Part shown: positions 1 to 7,987 of the stretch, piece by piece | Layout: each line of letters starts with the position of its first letter | How positions within the stretch are numbered: position 1 is the stretch's first letter | NCBI RefSeq assembly: GCF_900119145.1 | Contig: NZ_FPIY01000005.1 | Location: 62,001 to 126,000 of the forward strand | Origin: Cellulophaga fucicola | Lineage (GTDB): Bacteria; Bacteroidota; Bacteroidia; Flavobacteriales; Flavobacteriaceae | Direction of reading: 5' to 3' | Length of the DNA: 64,000 bases | Translations under genes and position numbers: made by a program | The notes under the pieces: generated by a model | What the model was told of the DNA's origin: nothing | Seen by the model: the letters and a program-made list of their open reading frames with translations, nothing else | Database searches by the model: none

Positions 1-828
1 TAGTTTTTTAGGGTCTTTTTCTAAGCGTAACCATAAGTTAAAACGATCTCTGTGGTGTTGTTCAAAAACAGAATCGAACACAAACCTTACTGAAAAGGAA
101 ATTGAAACGGAAACAACAAAAAACAAAATAATAGGAAGAGGTGATATTTTGACTCTTTCTCTTTTTGTTAAGTAAAATAGCGCAATTAAAATACTTACGC
201 CAATAATAACCCAAATGGTACCGAATTTAAGTGTAGCTACAAATATTAATAATACAACAAGTCCTATAGCCATATAATAAAGAGGCAAACCTTCTCTAAA
301 TAGCACAAAAGTTAAGGCAAAGAATACTACGCCACTACCGGGATCTGGTTGTAAAACAATAAGTATTGCAGGTATAACTAATATTCCAAAAGCATATAAT
401 TTATCTTTTTGTCGTCTTAGATCTGTTTGTATATCACTTAAATACTTTGCCATTGCAAGTGTTGTTGCTACTTTGGCAATTTCAGATGGCTGTAGGTTAA
501 AAAAGCCAAGGTTGTACCAAGAAGTGGCGCCAGCTATGGTTTTTCCAAAAGGGAATAAGCCTAATAAGAGTACTATTCCAATAGTATATATAATTCCGGA
601 AAAGCGCTCAAATAAGTTAGCTTCTGTAGCAAAGACAAAAACAATAGCAATTACGCTAACACAAATAAAGAAAAACTGTTTTCCGTAAAATGTACTAAAA
701 TCAAAAAGAGACGGGTTACTTTCTGTAAAAGTACTAGAATAGATACTTAGCCAGCCAATAGCTGTTAGAGCAAAATATATAAAAACAGAAAGCCAATCTA
801 TTCTTTTTAAAAAATTTTTTCCAGCCAT
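1..828 (-). CDS. rodA: RodA/FtsW-family SEDS glycosyltransferase, partial
   Basis: Polytopic membrane protein that polymerises lipid II into glycan strands during side-wall growth, working with PBP2. The reading frame is open from an ATG at 828 to the left window edge (276 codons, C-terminus missing). It begins MAGKNFLKRIDWLSVFIYFA and contains successive hydrophobic segments. The conserved SEDS stretch around FNLQPSEIAKV is visible, as is a later LQPDPGSG motif. The start lies 42 nt downstream of the mrdA stop on the same strand, so it is the last visible gene of the mreBCD-mrdA-rodA operon. It does not appear as a closed ORF only because its stop codon lies outside the window. The identification as RodA rather than FtsW rests on the mre/mrdA neighbourhood. 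Confidence 0.93.
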   Translation of the reverse strand, partial: MAGKNFLKRIDWLSVFIYFALTAIGWLSIYSSTFTESNPSLFDFSTFYGKQFFFICVSVIAIVFVFATEANLFERFSGIIYTIGIVLLLGLFPFGKTIAGATSWYNLGFFNLQPSEIAKVATTLAMAKYLSDIQTDLRRQKDKLYAFGILVIPAILIVLQPDPGSGVVFFALTFVLFREGLPLYYMAIGLVVLLIFVATLKFGTIWVIIGVSILIALFYLTKRERVKISPLPIILFFVVSVSISFSVRFVFDSVFEQHHRDRFNLWLRLEKDPKKL

Positions 829-870
829 AAAGGAGTTTTCTTCTTGTGTTTAATGCTTAATTACAAAAGC

Positions 871-2751
871 TTACCAGCTTCTTTCGTTTATAATAAACGG
901 TTCGCCGCTATAAGGTTTTGCATATTCTTTTTCTAAAGTTTTTTCAAGCATTTTCTTCTCTAAATCTTTTCTGGTAATTTCTCCTTTTAAATATTTTTCT
1001 ATCATTAAAGAGGCAATATGTCCTGCGTATCTACCTCCAAAATAACCATGTTCTATAAAAATGGCTATTGCAATTTTAGGATTTTGTACAGGGGCAAAAG
1101 CAACAAATATAGAGTGATCTGTTAATTGTGTTCTTACTCCGTTTATTCTAGTGTAGTTTTCTACAGTGCCTGTTTTGCCTGCAATGTCTATACCTGGTAC
1201 TTGTAACCAGTGTGCAGTACCGCCTGGTGTTTTGTACACAGCTTCCATACCTTTAATAACAGGGTCAAAATTTTCTTTATCTATTGTTGTATACTTTCTT
1301 TGTGTATACATAGGATCTGTAATTGGTTCACCTTCTATTTTTTTAAGAATATGAGGTGTATAATAATACCCTTTGTTACCTATAGCGGCAGTCATATTTG
1401 CAAGCTGTATAGGTGTTACGGCAACTTCTCCTTGTCCAAAAGAAAGAGAAACTATATAAGACCAAGACCACCTGTTATCTCCATAAACTTTATCGTAATA
1501 TTCTTTTCCAGGAATTCTACCTCGACTTCCAGTAGGTAAATCTGTTCCAAGATATTCGCCTAAACCAAAGCTTTTAACGTGTTTTTGCCAAACATCCATT
1601 GCTTCGTCAGTGGTGTCAAAATTGTCGAAAATTTGTTTAAAAGTACCAGCGAAATAGGCGTTACATGATTTGTATATACCGCTATTCATATCTCTTAAGC
1701 CACCACCACAATGACATCCTCTTTTAGTTCTATTTTTGCCAACATAAAAACCGTTATAGCAACGTATTTTGTCATCTGGTGTCATAACGTTTTCTTGCAA
1801 GGCAATAAGTGCATTAATTACTTTAAAGGGAGAGCCAGGAGATTCTTGAGCTAGTAAGCTTCTGTCCCAAGTAGGCTTTGCAATACTATCATAATACAGT
1901 TTACTGTAGTTAGCAGAACGCTTTCGACCAACTAATAGAGAGGGGTCGTAAGTAGGACCAGAGATTAGAGATAAAATTTCTCCTGAACTAGGATCTAGGG
2001 CTACAATACCACCGTGCTTACCAACCATTAACCTTTCTCCGTATTCTTGTAAGTCCTTGTCTATGGTTAGTTGTATTTCTTTGCCAGGTTCCGGTAAGGT
2101 ATCCAAAGCTCCATTTTTATATGGACCAATATCCCTGTTAAATCTATCTTTTTGAATGTATTTAACACCTTTTCGACCACGTAAAATATCTTCATATTGT
2201 TTTTCTATACCAGTTTTTCCTCTAAGTTCTCCTTGCGTATAGTATGGGTGTGCTTTTAAATCTGCAGGTGTAACCTGGCTAATGTATCCTAAGGCGTTTG
2301 CGGCACTTTTAGTATCGTAATAACGTAGAGAGCGTTTTTGAATATAAAAGCCTTCATACTTACGCATTTTTTCTTGTAGCCTAGCATAATCTTCTTTAGA
2401 TAATTGCGATACCATTACATAAGGCAACCTTGGTGAGCGTATTTTAGCAGTTTTAATATTTTTAATGAAAGTACTTTTGTCAATCCCAACTAAATTGCAG
2501 AATTCTATTGTATCTAGAGGTTTAACTTCTCTAGGTATAACCATTACATCATAAGCCGCTTGGTTTGCTACAAGTAACTTGCCATTTCGATCGTAGATAT
2601 AACCACGTTCAGGATAATCATAAATAGCCTTTATAGCTGCATCTTCTAAAATTTGATTAGGAGAAAAACTAAAAATTTGCAAATAAGATAATCGTCCTAA
2701 AAAGGTTAACCCTATTAAGATAATGATGGATGATAATAGTACTTTTTTCAT
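871..2751 (-). CDS. mrdA: Penicillin-binding protein 2 (elongasome transpeptidase)
   Basis: Class B PBP that cross-links peptidoglycan in the elongasome, anchored in the inner membrane with a periplasmic catalytic domain. The 626-residue protein has an N-terminal signal anchor (residues 3-20), then a dimerisation domain. The transpeptidase motifs are all present: SPFK (S307, K310), SCN (S362-N364) and KTG (K526-G528). An insert around residues 331-350 holds Cys331, Cys346 and Cys348 (GCHCGGG), which is not in the E. coli enzyme but looks ordinary for Bacteroidota PBP2. The ATG overlaps the mreD stop by 4 nt (ATGA), so the two are translationally coupled. Family and position between mreD and rodA agree. 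Confidence 0.96.
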   Translation of the reverse strand: MKKVLLSSIIILIGLTFLGRLSYLQIFSFSPNQILEDAAIKAIYDYPERGYIYDRNGKLLVANQAAYDVMVIPREVKPLDTIEFCNLVGIDKSTFIKNIKTAKIRSPRLPYVMVSQLSKEDYARLQEKMRKYEGFYIQKRSLRYYDTKSAANALGYISQVTPADLKAHPYYTQGELRGKTGIEKQYEDILRGRKGVKYIQKDRFNRDIGPYKNGALDTLPEPGKEIQLTIDKDLQEYGERLMVGKHGGIVALDPSSGEILSLISGPTYDPSLLVGRKRSANYSKLYYDSIAKPTWDRSLLAQESPGSPFKVINALIALQENVMTPDDKIRCYNGFYVGKNRTKRGCHCGGGLRDMNSGIYKSCNAYFAGTFKQIFDNFDTTDEAMDVWQKHVKSFGLGEYLGTDLPTGSRGRIPGKEYYDKVYGDNRWSWSYIVSLSFGQGEVAVTPIQLANMTAAIGNKGYYYTPHILKKIEGEPITDPMYTQRKYTTIDKENFDPVIKGMEAVYKTPGGTAHWLQVPGIDIAGKTGTVENYTRINGVRTQLTDHSIFVAFAPVQNPKIAIAIFIEHGYFGGRYAGHIASLMIEKYLKGEITRKDLEKKMLEKTLEKEYAKPYSGEPFIINERSW

Positions 2752-3257
2752 TTTTTCTGGGTACTAAACAATGACTTAATTAGCAAGCAAAGAAGTAAAG
2801 TTGCGCTGCCAACAATTAAAACTTTCTTTAAAATTAGTAACAAATTACTGAAACTGAAAATTTCTAGCGAAAAGAAAATTAAATGATGAAATAAAATTAG
2901 TAGGGCTAAGAAAGTTACTTGCTGCAATGTGGTTGTAGAAGACATTTTAAAATTTTGAAAATCGTAGTTAACTCCAAAACAAAAACGCATAATTCCGGAT
3001 CTTAAATATGCTATTGTTACGCAGGCAGCTGTATGTATTGCCATTGTATCAGAGAACATATCTATGGTTAGTCCTAGAAAAAAACTAGCAATAAGTAAAA
3101 TAGCTTTGTTTTCTTTTACTGGGTACCAATAAAAAAATAAGATATAAACCATTGGGTTTATATATCCTAAAAAATTTAGGTTGTTAAAAACTAGTACTTG
3201 TGCTAAGACAAGAAAAAAGAACCTAATGATATGTAGTACTAATTTATTATTTACCAT
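2748..3257 (-). CDS. mreD: Rod shape-determining protein MreD
   Basis: Small integral inner-membrane protein of the elongasome, linking MreC to the RodA/PBP2 pair. The 169 residues are almost entirely hydrophobic, with about five predicted membrane segments, matching MreD in size and topology. Primary sequence conservation in this family is low, so the call rests mainly on the fixed gene order mreB-mreC-mreD-mrdA. It overlaps mreC by 1 nt and mrdA by 4 nt, implying coupled translation. Confidence 0.9.
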   Translation of the reverse strand: MVNNKLVLHIIRFFFLVLAQVLVFNNLNFLGYINPMVYILFFYWYPVKENKAILLIASFFLGLTIDMFSDTMAIHTAACVTIAYLRSGIMRFCFGVNYDFQNFKMSSTTTLQQVTFLALLILFHHLIFFSLEIFSFSNLLLILKKVLIVGSATLLLCLLIKSLFSTQKK

Positions 3258-4069
3258 TATTCTACTTTCTTTTCTAATTCTTTAATCTCAACTATATTTT
3301 TATTTTTTATAATGTATACATTTTTAACATTAGACATATCTTGAAATAGACTTATATTAATGTGATACGAGTTTTCTGTCTTGTTTAGACTATAATCTTT
3401 AATAATACCTATAGGAATGTTTTCTGGGAAAATACTAGACATTGCACCGGTAACAACTGTATCCCCTATTTTTATATTTACCAATCTAGGGATGTCTGTT
3501 AATTGTACAGTGTTAAAGTCTTTGGTATCCCAAACAAGAGATCCAAAATAATTAGAATTCTTTAGCTTAGCATTTATGGTAGATTTTGTATTTAAAATAC
3601 TTTGTACTATAGCAAATTTAGAAGAAGTGTGGTCTATAATTCCTAATATGCCATTAGATGTTATAACACCCATATCTTCTTTAATACCCTGATTTTCTCC
3701 TGCGTTTATGGTTGGGTAGTTTTTATTTAAAGAATAGCTGTTTTTTATAATGTTAGCTGTAATTACATCATAAGGCGATGTGGTGTCAATAGCAACACTA
3801 TCTGGACGAGCAATACCCTTGTTAAAAAGTAAATTACGTAACCTTTTATTTTCTTCTAATAATACATTGTTTTCATCTTGAAGAGAAAAATATGTAGACA
3901 CATTGGTAGATGTTTGGTAAATATTACCAGTAAGCCAATTGGAAGAATTTAAGAATTTAGATTGATGGTATGAGTTTGATTGTACTGTAAAACCTAATGC
4001 AATTAGTAATAAAAAAACATATAAAAGTCCGTTTTTGTTTCTTATTAAAAAGTTGATAATTTGCTGCAT
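3257..4069 (-). CDS. mreC: Rod shape-determining protein MreC
   Basis: Bitopic elongasome scaffold with a periplasmic beta-rich domain that activates PBP2. The 270-residue product has one N-terminal membrane segment (about residues 14-28), a short coiled coil (about 62-80, rich in Glu/Leu/Asn) and a C-terminal double beta-barrel region with the family-typical Gly-rich turns (NAGENQGIKEDMGVI, ITSNGILGIID). It lies 55 nt downstream of mreB and touches mreD. Confidence 0.94.
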   Translation of the reverse strand: MQQIINFLIRNKNGLLYVFLLLIALGFTVQSNSYHQSKFLNSSNWLTGNIYQTSTNVSTYFSLQDENNVLLEENKRLRNLLFNKGIARPDSVAIDTTSPYDVITANIIKNSYSLNKNYPTINAGENQGIKEDMGVITSNGILGIIDHTSSKFAIVQSILNTKSTINAKLKNSNYFGSLVWDTKDFNTVQLTDIPRLVNIKIGDTVVTGAMSSIFPENIPIGIIKDYSLNKTENSYHINISLFQDMSNVKNVYIIKNKNIVEIKELEKKVE

Positions 4070-4124
4070 TCATTTTACATATTTGGCGGTATAAACTCAA
4101 TCTAAAAGTTATAAAATATCCTAA

Positions 4125-5153
4125 TTATTTAATTAGGATATTTTTATAACGTTCTAAGTTTTTAAGAGCAATACCTGTTCCTCTAACAACTGCGCGTAGA
4201 GGATCTTCTGCTATATATACGGGTAAATCTGTCTTTTGGGATAACCTACGGTCTAATCCTCTTAGCATAGAACCGCCACCTGCCAGGTAAATACCTGTGT
4301 TGTAGATATCTGCAGCTAATTCTGGCGGAGTCTGTGATAACGTTTCCATTACCGCATCTTCTATTCTTAAGATAGATTTGTCTAATGCCTTTGCAATTTC
4401 TCTATAAGAAATAGATACTTGCTTAGGTTTACCAGTTAATAAATCTCTACCCTGTACAGACATTTCTTCTGGCGGCTCTTGCAAGTCTTCTGTGGCAGAC
4501 CCTATTGTTATTTTTATGTTTTCTGCTGTACTTTCACCTACATATAGGTTGTGTTGTGTACGCATATAATAAATAATATCGTTTGTAAATACATCACCTG
4601 CAATTTTTACAGATTTATCACAAACAATACCACCCAAAGCAATAACAGCAATTTCTGTTGTACCACCACCTATATCCACAATCATGTTACCTTTAGGCTG
4701 CATAATGTCTAAACCAATACCGATAGCAGCTGCCATTGGTTCATGAATTAGATAAACCTCTTTACCGTTTACACGTTCACAAGATTCTTTTACTGCTCGC
4801 ATTTCTACTTCTGTAATACCAGAAGGGATACAAACAACCATACGTAATGCAGGTGGAAACCATTTCTTTTTTAATGCAGGTATGTTTTTAATAAACATAT
4901 TTATCATCTTTTCAGAGGCATCAAAATCTGCAATTACACCATCTTTAAGTGGTCTAATTGTTTTTATATTTTCATGGGTTTTACCTTGCATCATATTGGC
5001 ATCTTTACCAACTGCAATTATTTTTCCGCTAATTCTATCTCTAGCAACAATAGAAGGGCTATCTACAACAACTTTGTCTAAATGTATTATTAGCGTATTG
5101 GCTGTTCCAAGATCTATAGCTATCTCTTCCGTAAAAAAATCAAAAAATCCCAT
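4125..5153 (-). CDS. mreB: Actin-like cell shape protein MreB
   Basis: Bacterial actin that polymerises beneath the inner membrane and positions the elongasome. The 342 residues match the usual family length. Nucleotide-binding motifs are visible: phosphate-1 DLGTANTLI near residue 14, phosphate-2 DIGGGTTEIAV near residue 160, and a C-terminal adenosine motif IYLAGGGSMLRGLD. The gene follows purH by 56 nt with no terminator between them, so it is probably cotranscribed with purH and the downstream mreC, mreD, mrdA and rodA. Confidence 0.97.
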   Translation of the reverse strand: MGFFDFFTEEIAIDLGTANTLIIHLDKVVVDSPSIVARDRISGKIIAVGKDANMMQGKTHENIKTIRPLKDGVIADFDASEKMINMFIKNIPALKKKWFPPALRMVVCIPSGITEVEMRAVKESCERVNGKEVYLIHEPMAAAIGIGLDIMQPKGNMIVDIGGGTTEIAVIALGGIVCDKSVKIAGDVFTNDIIYYMRTQHNLYVGESTAENIKITIGSATEDLQEPPEEMSVQGRDLLTGKPKQVSISYREIAKALDKSILRIEDAVMETLSQTPPELAADIYNTGIYLAGGGSMLRGLDRRLSQKTDLPVYIAEDPLRAVVRGTGIALKNLERYKNILIK

Positions 5154-5209
5154 GTATTATAAATTGGTTTCTGGACTAAATGTAAGTTTAATCGATGAAT
5201 GTAACAAAA

Positions 5210-6742
5210 TTAATGTTTAAAATGACGTGTGCCAGTCATTACCATAGAAATTTTGTTTTCATTGCAATAATCTACGCTTAATTGGTCTTTTATAGACCCT
5301 CCTGGCTGTATTACACTTGTAATACCATTATTACCTGCAATTTCTACACAATCTGGAAATGGGAAAAAAGCATCACTTGCTAATACGGCACCATTTAAAT
5401 CAAAATTAAAAGATTTAGCTTTATGTATTGCTTGGTTTAAAGCATCTACTCTAGAGGTTTGTCCTGTTCCGCTAGCGCATAATTGTTTTCCTTTTGCAAG
5501 AACAATTGTGTTAGATTTTGTGTGCTTACATAATTTAGAAGCAAATATTAAATCTTCAATTTCTTCTGCAGTAGGTTTTGTTTCTGTTGCATTTGTTAGG
5601 TCTGCAACTGTATCTGTTTTATGATCTTTATCTTGTACAAGAATACCATTTAAACAAGTTCTTACAGATGTTTCTGGTAATGCAACATCATTCTGTACTA
5701 AAATAATTCTATTTTTCTTTCCTTTTAATACTTCTAAGGCGTCTGTAGCATAACTAGGAGCTATTACTACCTCGCAAAATAATTTATGTATTTCTTCTGC
5801 AGTAGCTAAGTCTATTTCTTTATTGCTAATTAAAACACCTCCAAAAGCAGAAACAGGATCACCAGCTAAAGCATCTACGTAAGCTTGGTGTAATGTTGCT
5901 CTAGAAGATAGACCACAAGCATTGTTGTGTTTTAAAATGGCAAACGTTGGCTCATCATTCTTAAACTCGTTCATTAAATTAACAGCAGCATCTACATCTA
6001 GTAAGTTGTTGTAACTTAGTTCTTTACCGTGTAGTTTGTTAAACATTGCTTCAAAATCGCCAAAAAAGAATCCTTTTTGGTGTGGATTTTCTCCATAACG
6101 TAAAGCCTTACCATTAGTTTCGCTAATTTTAAAAACAGTTTCTTGCTGCTCTTTATTAAAGTAGTTAAAAATAGCTGTGTCGTAATGAGAAGATACATTA
6201 AAAGATTTAGCAGCAAAACGCTTGCGATCTTCTAATGTAGTTGTACCGTTACCAGTAGTAATAATATCTAAAACTTCGTTGTAATCTTCCATAGAAGAAA
6301 CACAAAGAACATCTTTAAAGTTTTTAGCAGCAGCTCTAATTAAAGAAATTCCACCTATGTCAATTTTTTCAATAATATCTTGTTCAAGTGCACCACTTGC
6401 AACTGTTTTTTCAAAAGGATATAAATCTACAATTACAATATCTAACTGAGGAATTTCAAACTCAGCTAACTGTGCTTGGTCATTCTCGTTATCTTGTCTG
6501 TTTAATATACCACCAAAAACCTTTGGGTGAAGTGTTTTAACACGACCACCTAAAATAGAAGGGTAGCTAGTTACATCCTCTACAGGTATAACGTTAATTC
6601 CTAATTCTTTGATAAATTTTTCTGTGCCTCCAGTAGAATAAATTGTTATTCCTAGTTCGTTAAACTTTTTTACTAAAGGTTCTAGACCGTCTTTGTGAAA
6701 AACAGAAATTAATGCCGATGTAGCTTTTTTTGTGGTACTCAT
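5210..6742 (-). CDS. purH: Bifunctional AICAR formyltransferase / IMP cyclohydrolase
   Basis: Catalyses the last two steps of de novo purine synthesis: formylation of AICAR, then ring closure to IMP. The 510 residues comprise an N-terminal MGS-like cyclohydrolase domain (about 1-190, with STGGTEKFI and GGRVKTLHPK) and a C-terminal transformylase domain containing the catalytic Lys-His pair (K271-H272 in ILKHNNACG) and RYGENPHQ. A TAnnTTTG promoter box lies about 37 nt upstream. The gene heads the same-strand run into mreB, a housekeeping link between purine synthesis and cell-shape genes. Confidence 0.97.
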   Translation of the reverse strand: MSTTKKATSALISVFHKDGLEPLVKKFNELGITIYSTGGTEKFIKELGINVIPVEDVTSYPSILGGRVKTLHPKVFGGILNRQDNENDQAQLAEFEIPQLDIVIVDLYPFEKTVASGALEQDIIEKIDIGGISLIRAAAKNFKDVLCVSSMEDYNEVLDIITTGNGTTTLEDRKRFAAKSFNVSSHYDTAIFNYFNKEQQETVFKISETNGKALRYGENPHQKGFFFGDFEAMFNKLHGKELSYNNLLDVDAAVNLMNEFKNDEPTFAILKHNNACGLSSRATLHQAYVDALAGDPVSAFGGVLISNKEIDLATAEEIHKLFCEVVIAPSYATDALEVLKGKKNRIILVQNDVALPETSVRTCLNGILVQDKDHKTDTVADLTNATETKPTAEEIEDLIFASKLCKHTKSNTIVLAKGKQLCASGTGQTSRVDALNQAIHKAKSFNFDLNGAVLASDAFFPFPDCVEIAGNNGITSVIQPGGSIKDQLSVDYCNENKISMVMTGTRHFKH

Positions 6743-6778
6743 TTTATGTGCTTATTGTTAAAAGATTGAATAAGGACA

Positions 6779-6786
6779 CAAAAGTA
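6779..6786 (-). promoter_or_regulatory. Putative -7 promoter box for purH-mre operon
   Basis: Read on the minus strand this is TACTTTTG, an exact match to the Bacteroidota -7 consensus TAnnTTTG. It lies 37 nt upstream of the purH ATG. A TTG triplet on the minus strand at 6811-6809 could serve as the -33 element, with a spacer of 22 nt. Confidence 0.5.
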
Positions 6787-6837
6787 ATTTTTTTGATTTT
6801 AAGAACGGCAATGGTTTATCAACAAAAACACAAAGTT

Positions 6838-7290
6838 TTAAAGAATTTTAGCTACTTCTGCACATATAAACTCTAAAAAATCTTCATCTTCTTTAGAAAA
6901 TGGATCTGGAGTGCCAGAATCTATGTCTATTTGGCCAACATTTTCTCCGTTTACAAAAATAGGAATTACTATTTCTGCTTTAACAGATATACTACAAGCA
7001 ATATAATTATCCTGTGCTTGTACATCTGGCACAACAAAGTTTTTATTAGATACAGCAACTTGCCCACAAATACCTTTTCCAAAAGGAATAATTACGTGGT
7101 CTGTAGGTTCACCAACGTAAGGTCCTAGTTTCAATTCGTTTTTATCTCCGTTTTTAAAATAAAAGCCAACCCAATTATAATAGGGTACGTTTTCTTCTAA
7201 TAACTCGCAAATAGCTAGAAGACACTTGTCTTTATCTGTGCTATTTTTTTCTATGATGTTTAAAACTAATGGTCTAAGATCTTGTAACAT
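6838..7290 (-). CDS. GAF-domain free methionine-(R)-sulfoxide reductase
   Basis: Cytosolic enzyme predicted to reduce free Met-R-sulfoxide to methionine with thioredoxin. The 150 residues form a single GAF domain, the family's normal size. The motif GKGICG carries Cys75 and IACS carries Cys99, spaced 24 residues apart exactly as Cys94 and Cys118 in the E. coli enzyme. The residue equivalent to E. coli Cys84 is His65, so one of the three redox cysteines is absent. The gene stands alone, followed by the purH promoter. A plain GAF signalling protein is less likely because the two cysteines and PIFVNGENVGQIDIDS are typical of this reductase. Confidence 0.82.
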   Translation of the reverse strand: MLQDLRPLVLNIIEKNSTDKDKCLLAICELLEENVPYYNWVGFYFKNGDKNELKLGPYVGEPTDHVIIPFGKGICGQVAVSNKNFVVPDVQAQDNYIACSISVKAEIVIPIFVNGENVGQIDIDSGTPDPFSKEDEDFLEFICAEVAKIL

Positions 7291-7312
7291 AGTTGTAATT
7301 GAAAATTTTACG

Positions 7313-7320
7313 CAAAAATA
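7313..7320 (-). promoter_or_regulatory. Putative -7 box for the GAF/fRMsr gene
   Basis: Minus-strand TATTTTTG matches TAnnTTTG, 23 nt upstream of the start at 7290. No convincing -33 TTG was seen at the expected distance. Confidence 0.4.
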
Positions 7321-7449
7321 AATCTAATTTTTAGATTTACATTGTAATTGTTTTATAAAGTCGGGTTAAAATGGCAAAGCTAACTTGTACTATTTTTTTT
7401 AGAATGATGTTTAAATTTAGAACACAATTAAAAATAATTTTATTTTACA

Positions 7450-7457
7450 TACTTTTG
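7450..7457 (+). promoter_or_regulatory. Putative -7 box just ahead of the GTG start at 7463
   Basis: TACTTTTG is an exact TAnnTTTG match whose last base is 5 nt before the GTG codon. If used, transcription would start at or within a few bases of the start codon, giving an essentially leaderless mRNA. No clear -33 element was found. Confidence 0.35.
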
Positions 7458-7462
7458 ATAAA

Positions 7463-7873
7463 GTGATAAAACAAATACTATATAGAATAACGGCCATAGC
7501 ACTTGTTTTTTTAGTGCTAATTTCTACGGTTTCTTTTGCTGTAGAAAAACACTTTTGTTGTGGTGAGTTGGTAGCTATGTCTGTTTATCCTAAAGACTAC
7601 AATTGTGAGGCTAATGATGTTTTGGCAGTCACAAATATTGCGCAAGATAGTTGCTGTACGGGAATTTTAGAAGCTGTAAAAGGTCAAGATAAAATAACAA
7701 CATCTACTGTAAAGTACGCTAAAGTTGTTACACAGTATTTTGTTGTTTCTAATATTTATGTTGTTTCTGGTAGTTTATATTTAAAACAATATAAAAATAC
7801 AATAACTAAAAAATATGTACCGCCTCTCTTAGTGCAAGATGCTCAAATACAGCATCAGGTTTATATAATTTGA
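7463..7873 (+). CDS. Cys-rich exported protein of the HYC_CC_PP type
   Basis: Function unknown. The 136-residue product has an N-terminal hydrophobic signal/anchor (about residues 8-26). Cysteines follow at 32, 33, 48, 64 and 65, with His30 before the first pair and a Pro-Pro pair at 120-121. This His/Cys, CysCys, ProPro layout is that of the HYC_CC_PP family, which sits next to TonB-dependent receptors in many Bacteroidota. The start is GTG: the frame has an in-frame stop at 7418 and no upstream ATG, and the next ATG would delete the signal sequence. It is followed by a TonB-dependent receptor and a heavy-metal-binding protein, so a role in periplasmic metal handling is inferred, not shown. 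Confidence 0.7.
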   Translation: MIKQILYRITAIALVFLVLISTVSFAVEKHFCCGELVAMSVYPKDYNCEANDVLAVTNIAQDSCCTGILEAVKGQDKITTSTVKYAKVVTQYFVVSNIYVVSGSLYLKQYKNTITKKYVPPLLVQDAQIQHQVYII

Positions 7874-7987
7874 TTTTTTTTAAGTAACACATATAGTGCT
7901 TCGCCTTCATTTAAGGTGTTGCTCAGTTGTCTGTATGTTTCAGATATAAAAAAGGTATTCAAGAAAAAAAAATCAAACTAAAAAATA

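Noticed and set aside
7404-7466. 20-codon hydrophobic ORF overlapping the GTG start at 7463 by its stop codon
   Set aside because: It could be a leader peptide, but it is short, AT-rich and without supporting signals. The promoter box at 7450 would lie inside it.
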